From an uncultured Eubacteriales bacterium (GTDB taxonomy: Bacteria; Bacillota; Clostridia; Christensenellales; Aristaeellaceae): a DNA stretch of 63,218 nucleotides. Positions 61,548 to 63,218 of the stretch are shown piece after piece. Where the stretch lies: NCBI GenBank assembly GCA_900315315.1, contig OMYT01000015.1, positions 1 to 63,218 of the forward strand, in the 5' to 3' direction. Position 1 is the first letter of the stretch, and each line of letters starts with the position of its first letter. The notes under the pieces were generated by a model. The model did no database searches. It worked only from the letters and a program-made list of their open reading frames with translations, and had not been told where the DNA came from. The translations under genes were made by a program, and so were the position numbers.

Positions 61548-62210
61548 ATGAAGATCATTGCGAGAATTCAGAACGATTTCGACGGGAAGTTCGGGGTGCC
61601 GCGGCAGAGCGGGCTGGTGGAGGAAGTAATCTCCACGATTGTATTCGAGCCGGAATACCGGGTGCCGGAAGCCCTGAGAGGGATTGAGGATTTCTCTCAT
61701 CTGTGGCTGATCTGGGCCTTTGACCGAACGGAGCGGGAGACCTGGTCGCCGACGGTCCGGCCGCCCAGGCTCGGCGGCAACCGGCGAGTCGGTGTGTTTG
61801 CCACGCGCTCACCGTATCGGCCGAACCCTGTCGGGCTGAGCTGCGTGCGCCTGATCGGTGTGGAGCAGGGGAGCGAAGGCATGGTCCTGAAGGTCACCGG
61901 AGCGGACCTGGTGAACGGAACGCCGATTTATGACATCAAGCCCTATCTGCCCTATGCGGACTGCCGCACGGACGCGACCGGCGGGTTTACGGACCGGACG
62001 GAGAAACGCAGGGTTGAGGTGGAAATCCCGGAAGATTTGGCCGGAAAGATGAGTATGGAAAGCCAGAAGGCATTAAAAGCCGTGCTGCGGGAGGATCCGC
62101 GGCCGGCTTACCAGGAGGACCCGGAGCGGGTCTACGCCTTCGAGTTTGGCGGGAAGCATATTGAGTTTCAGGTGGAGAATGGAGTTCTTCGGGTTATAAC
62201 AGTGGAATAA
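61548..62210 (+). CDS. trmO: tRNA (N6-threonylcarbamoyl-A37)-N6-methyltransferase TrmO
   Basis: 220 residues, TsaA/UPF0066 family. Beta-barrel SAM methyltransferase that methylates t6A37 in certain tRNAs. Diagnostic motifs: FGVPRQSGLVEEV, PPRLGGNRRVGVFATRSPYR followed by PNPVGLSCVRL, and GTPIYDIKPYLPYAD. The C-terminal ~75 residues hold the small extension found in many members. The ATG at 61548 starts where the family does (MKIIARIQNDFDGKFG). No good GGAGG is visible: the 53-nt gap upstream is filled by the structured repeat, so translation may depend on coupling or on that structure. Confidence 0.92.
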   Translation: MKIIARIQNDFDGKFGVPRQSGLVEEVISTIVFEPEYRVPEALRGIEDFSHLWLIWAFDRTERETWSPTVRPPRLGGNRRVGVFATRSPYRPNPVGLSCVRLIGVEQGSEGMVLKVTGADLVNGTPIYDIKPYLPYADCRTDATGGFTDRTEKRRVEVEIPEDLAGKMSMESQKALKAVLREDPRPAYQEDPERVYAFEFGGKHIEFQVENGVLRVITVE

Positions 62211-62230
62211 GCGGGTTTTGTGTTCGGAGA

Positions 62231-63109
62231 TTACTCCTGAACAAACAGATCCACGAAGCTGAAGGTGCGGCAGTCGACGAGGCCGCGGTTGGTAAGGCGC
62301 AGCTCGGGGAGGCAGGCCAGCGGGATCAGGGCCATGGTCATATACGGCGAATTGATCACGCAGCCCATTTCCTTCCAGGCGGCGCTCAGTTTGCTGACCA
62401 GCTCCGCCATCTGTTCCACGGGCAGGTCGTTCATCAGGCCGGCGATGGGCAGGGGAACGAGGGCGAGGATTTTGCCGTCGGCAACGGCGCACAGGCCGCC
62501 GCCGCACTCGATCAGGGTGTTGGCGGCGAGAGCCATATCCTCGTCATTGGTGCCGGCAACAAGCAGATTATGGGCGTCATGGGCCACGGTCTGGGCCATG
62601 GCGCCTTTTTTGAACCCGAAGCCCTTCAGGAAGCCGCAGCCTTTGGTGCCGGTGGCGTGATGCCGCTCGAAGACGGCCATTTTCAGGATATCCTGCTCCG
62701 GATCGGCTTCCACGAAACCGTTCTTGACCTTCAGGTCAATGATCCGCTCATAGTTTCCGACATGATTCGGAATGATCTCGATGACGCGGGTCTTCACGCT
62801 GTCTTTGCCGGCAGGCGCGGAGATTTTGAAACTGTCGGGTGTGATCGGGCTGCCGACGTGCATGGTGTGATAGATGGCGGGCGGGAAAGCGGACTCGCCG
62901 ATTTTGACGGTCATTTGGCCGTTTTCGGCCACCACTTCGCCGTCGATGATCGTCCGGGTGATGCGGATATCGTTCAGGTCGCTGAAGAAAACGATGTCGG
63001 CGCACTTGCCCGGGGCGATGGATCCCATCTCATGATCCATGCGGAAGCAGGTTGCCGGGTTGATGGTCACATACTGGATCGCCTTCACGGGATCCAGGCC
63101 TTCCTTCAC
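62231..63109 (-). CDS. ade: Adenine deaminase, N-terminally incomplete
   Basis: About 293 residues equal to the C-terminal half of adenine deaminase (adenine to hypoxanthine; full length is about 570-600). The match starts at AVKEGLDPVKAIQYVTINPA, continues with GSIAPGKCADIVFF and the Ade-specific C-terminal domain (HHATGTKGCGFLKGFGF, then AHDAHNLLVAG). The N-terminal amidohydrolase barrel that carries most metal ligands is absent. The frame stays open to the window end, but the ~90 nt upstream of ~63120 encode nothing like Ade and are 22-bp repeats instead. So this is a disrupted gene, a rearrangement or an assembly junction. Whether a GTG at 63109 starts a short product is doubtful. Confidence 0.8.
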   Translation of the reverse strand: MKEGLDPVKAIQYVTINPATCFRMDHEMGSIAPGKCADIVFFSDLNDIRITRTIIDGEVVAENGQMTVKIGESAFPPAIYHTMHVGSPITPDSFKISAPAGKDSVKTRVIEIIPNHVGNYERIIDLKVKNGFVEADPEQDILKMAVFERHHATGTKGCGFLKGFGFKKGAMAQTVAHDAHNLLVAGTNDEDMALAANTLIECGGGLCAVADGKILALVPLPIAGLMNDLPVEQMAELVSKLSAAWKEMGCVINSPYMTMALIPLACLPELRLTNRGLVDCRTFSFVDLFVQE

Positions 63110-63141
63110 GGCGCAGCGGTGCGTAGCGTATAATGGTTTTA

Positions 63142-63202
63142 CCGAAAATCGGAAAAAGAATTCCCGATAATCGGAAAAGGAATTCCGTGAAAACGGAACG
63201 GG
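63142..63202. repeat. 22-bp tandem repeats with dyad symmetry at the window end
   Basis: Two full units, CCGAAAATCGG plus AAAAAGAATTC and CCGATAATCGG plus AAAAGGAATTC, are followed by a third diverged one, CGTGAAAACGG plus AACGGG. Each unit begins with a small inverted repeat (CCGA..TCGG, or CCGT..ACGG in the third). The array continues to within 16 nt of the window edge. Confidence 0.85.
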
Positions 63203-63218
63203 ACATGTTGAAGCAAAT

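Noticed and set aside
63142-63202. CRISPR array at the window end
   Set aside because: Units are contiguous 22-mers with no unique spacers.

Overview
This 63.2-kb window looks like a chromosomal segment, possibly one whole contig, of a fibre- and glucan-using anaerobic Clostridia-type Bacillota. The evidence is AddAB instead of RecBCD, a dnaG-sigA-trmK-nif3 block, an LPXTG surface protein with a sortase, ZapA, the prolyl-tRNA editing protein PrdX, and intracellular GH94, GH67 and GH77 enzymes. Base composition is fairly GC-rich with good Shine-Dalgarno sites. A rumen or gut member of Christensenellales is my guess from overall character and is not proven here.

Layout. 1-4712 (+): end of rpmF, valS, rsmH, rsmI. 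4767-5417 (-): aquaporin. 5589-12631 (+): addA-addB. 12668-13003 (-): DUF1622 membrane protein. 13137-18005 (-): a LacI regulator-malQ-glgP maltodextrin operon with its own promoter and operator. 18163-18891 (+): secreted leucine-rich-repeat protein. 18985-25691 (-): dgt, dnaG, rpoD, trmK, nif3-like and zinc-ribbon genes, the classic macromolecular-synthesis block. 25850-32065 (+): M16 peptidase, an orphan small gene, sugar kinase, GT4 glycosyltransferase, zapA. 32080-39747 (-): heterodimeric ABC exporter, GH67 alpha-glucuronidase, CPA2 antiporter, MgtC-like protein. 39962-40984 (+): atypical SDR. 41162-41389 (-): orphan small gene followed by three copies of a structured repeat. 41640-46810 (+): class C sortase, zinc-ribbon protein, prdX, esterase, M29 aminopeptidase, Nudix. 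46972-58978 (+): cell-surface region with a 3318-residue Cna_B/LPSTG adhesin, a peptidoglycan-binding protein and a Glu-rich exported protein. 59107-62210 (+): cellobiose phosphorylase and trmO. 62231-end (-): N-terminally incomplete adenine deaminase running into 22-bp repeats.

The genes tie together in three ways. Cytosolic phosphorolysis of maltodextrin (MalQ, GlgP) and cellobiose (GH94) appears controlled by LacI-type operators at both promoters. The sortase, giant adhesin, peptidoglycan-binding protein and Glu-rich protein form a surface module, and two of its promoters share an unusual direct-repeat motif. Translation fidelity and rRNA/tRNA modification are heavily represented (ValS, RsmH, RsmI, TrmK, TrmO, PrdX).

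The most novel signals are: a five-copy element placed just after stop codons, with a covarying stem, a fixed 9-nt loop and a conserved tail; the mosaic giant adhesin with a tandem N-terminal domain I do not recognise; and a long lysine-rich repeat tail on the primary sigma factor.
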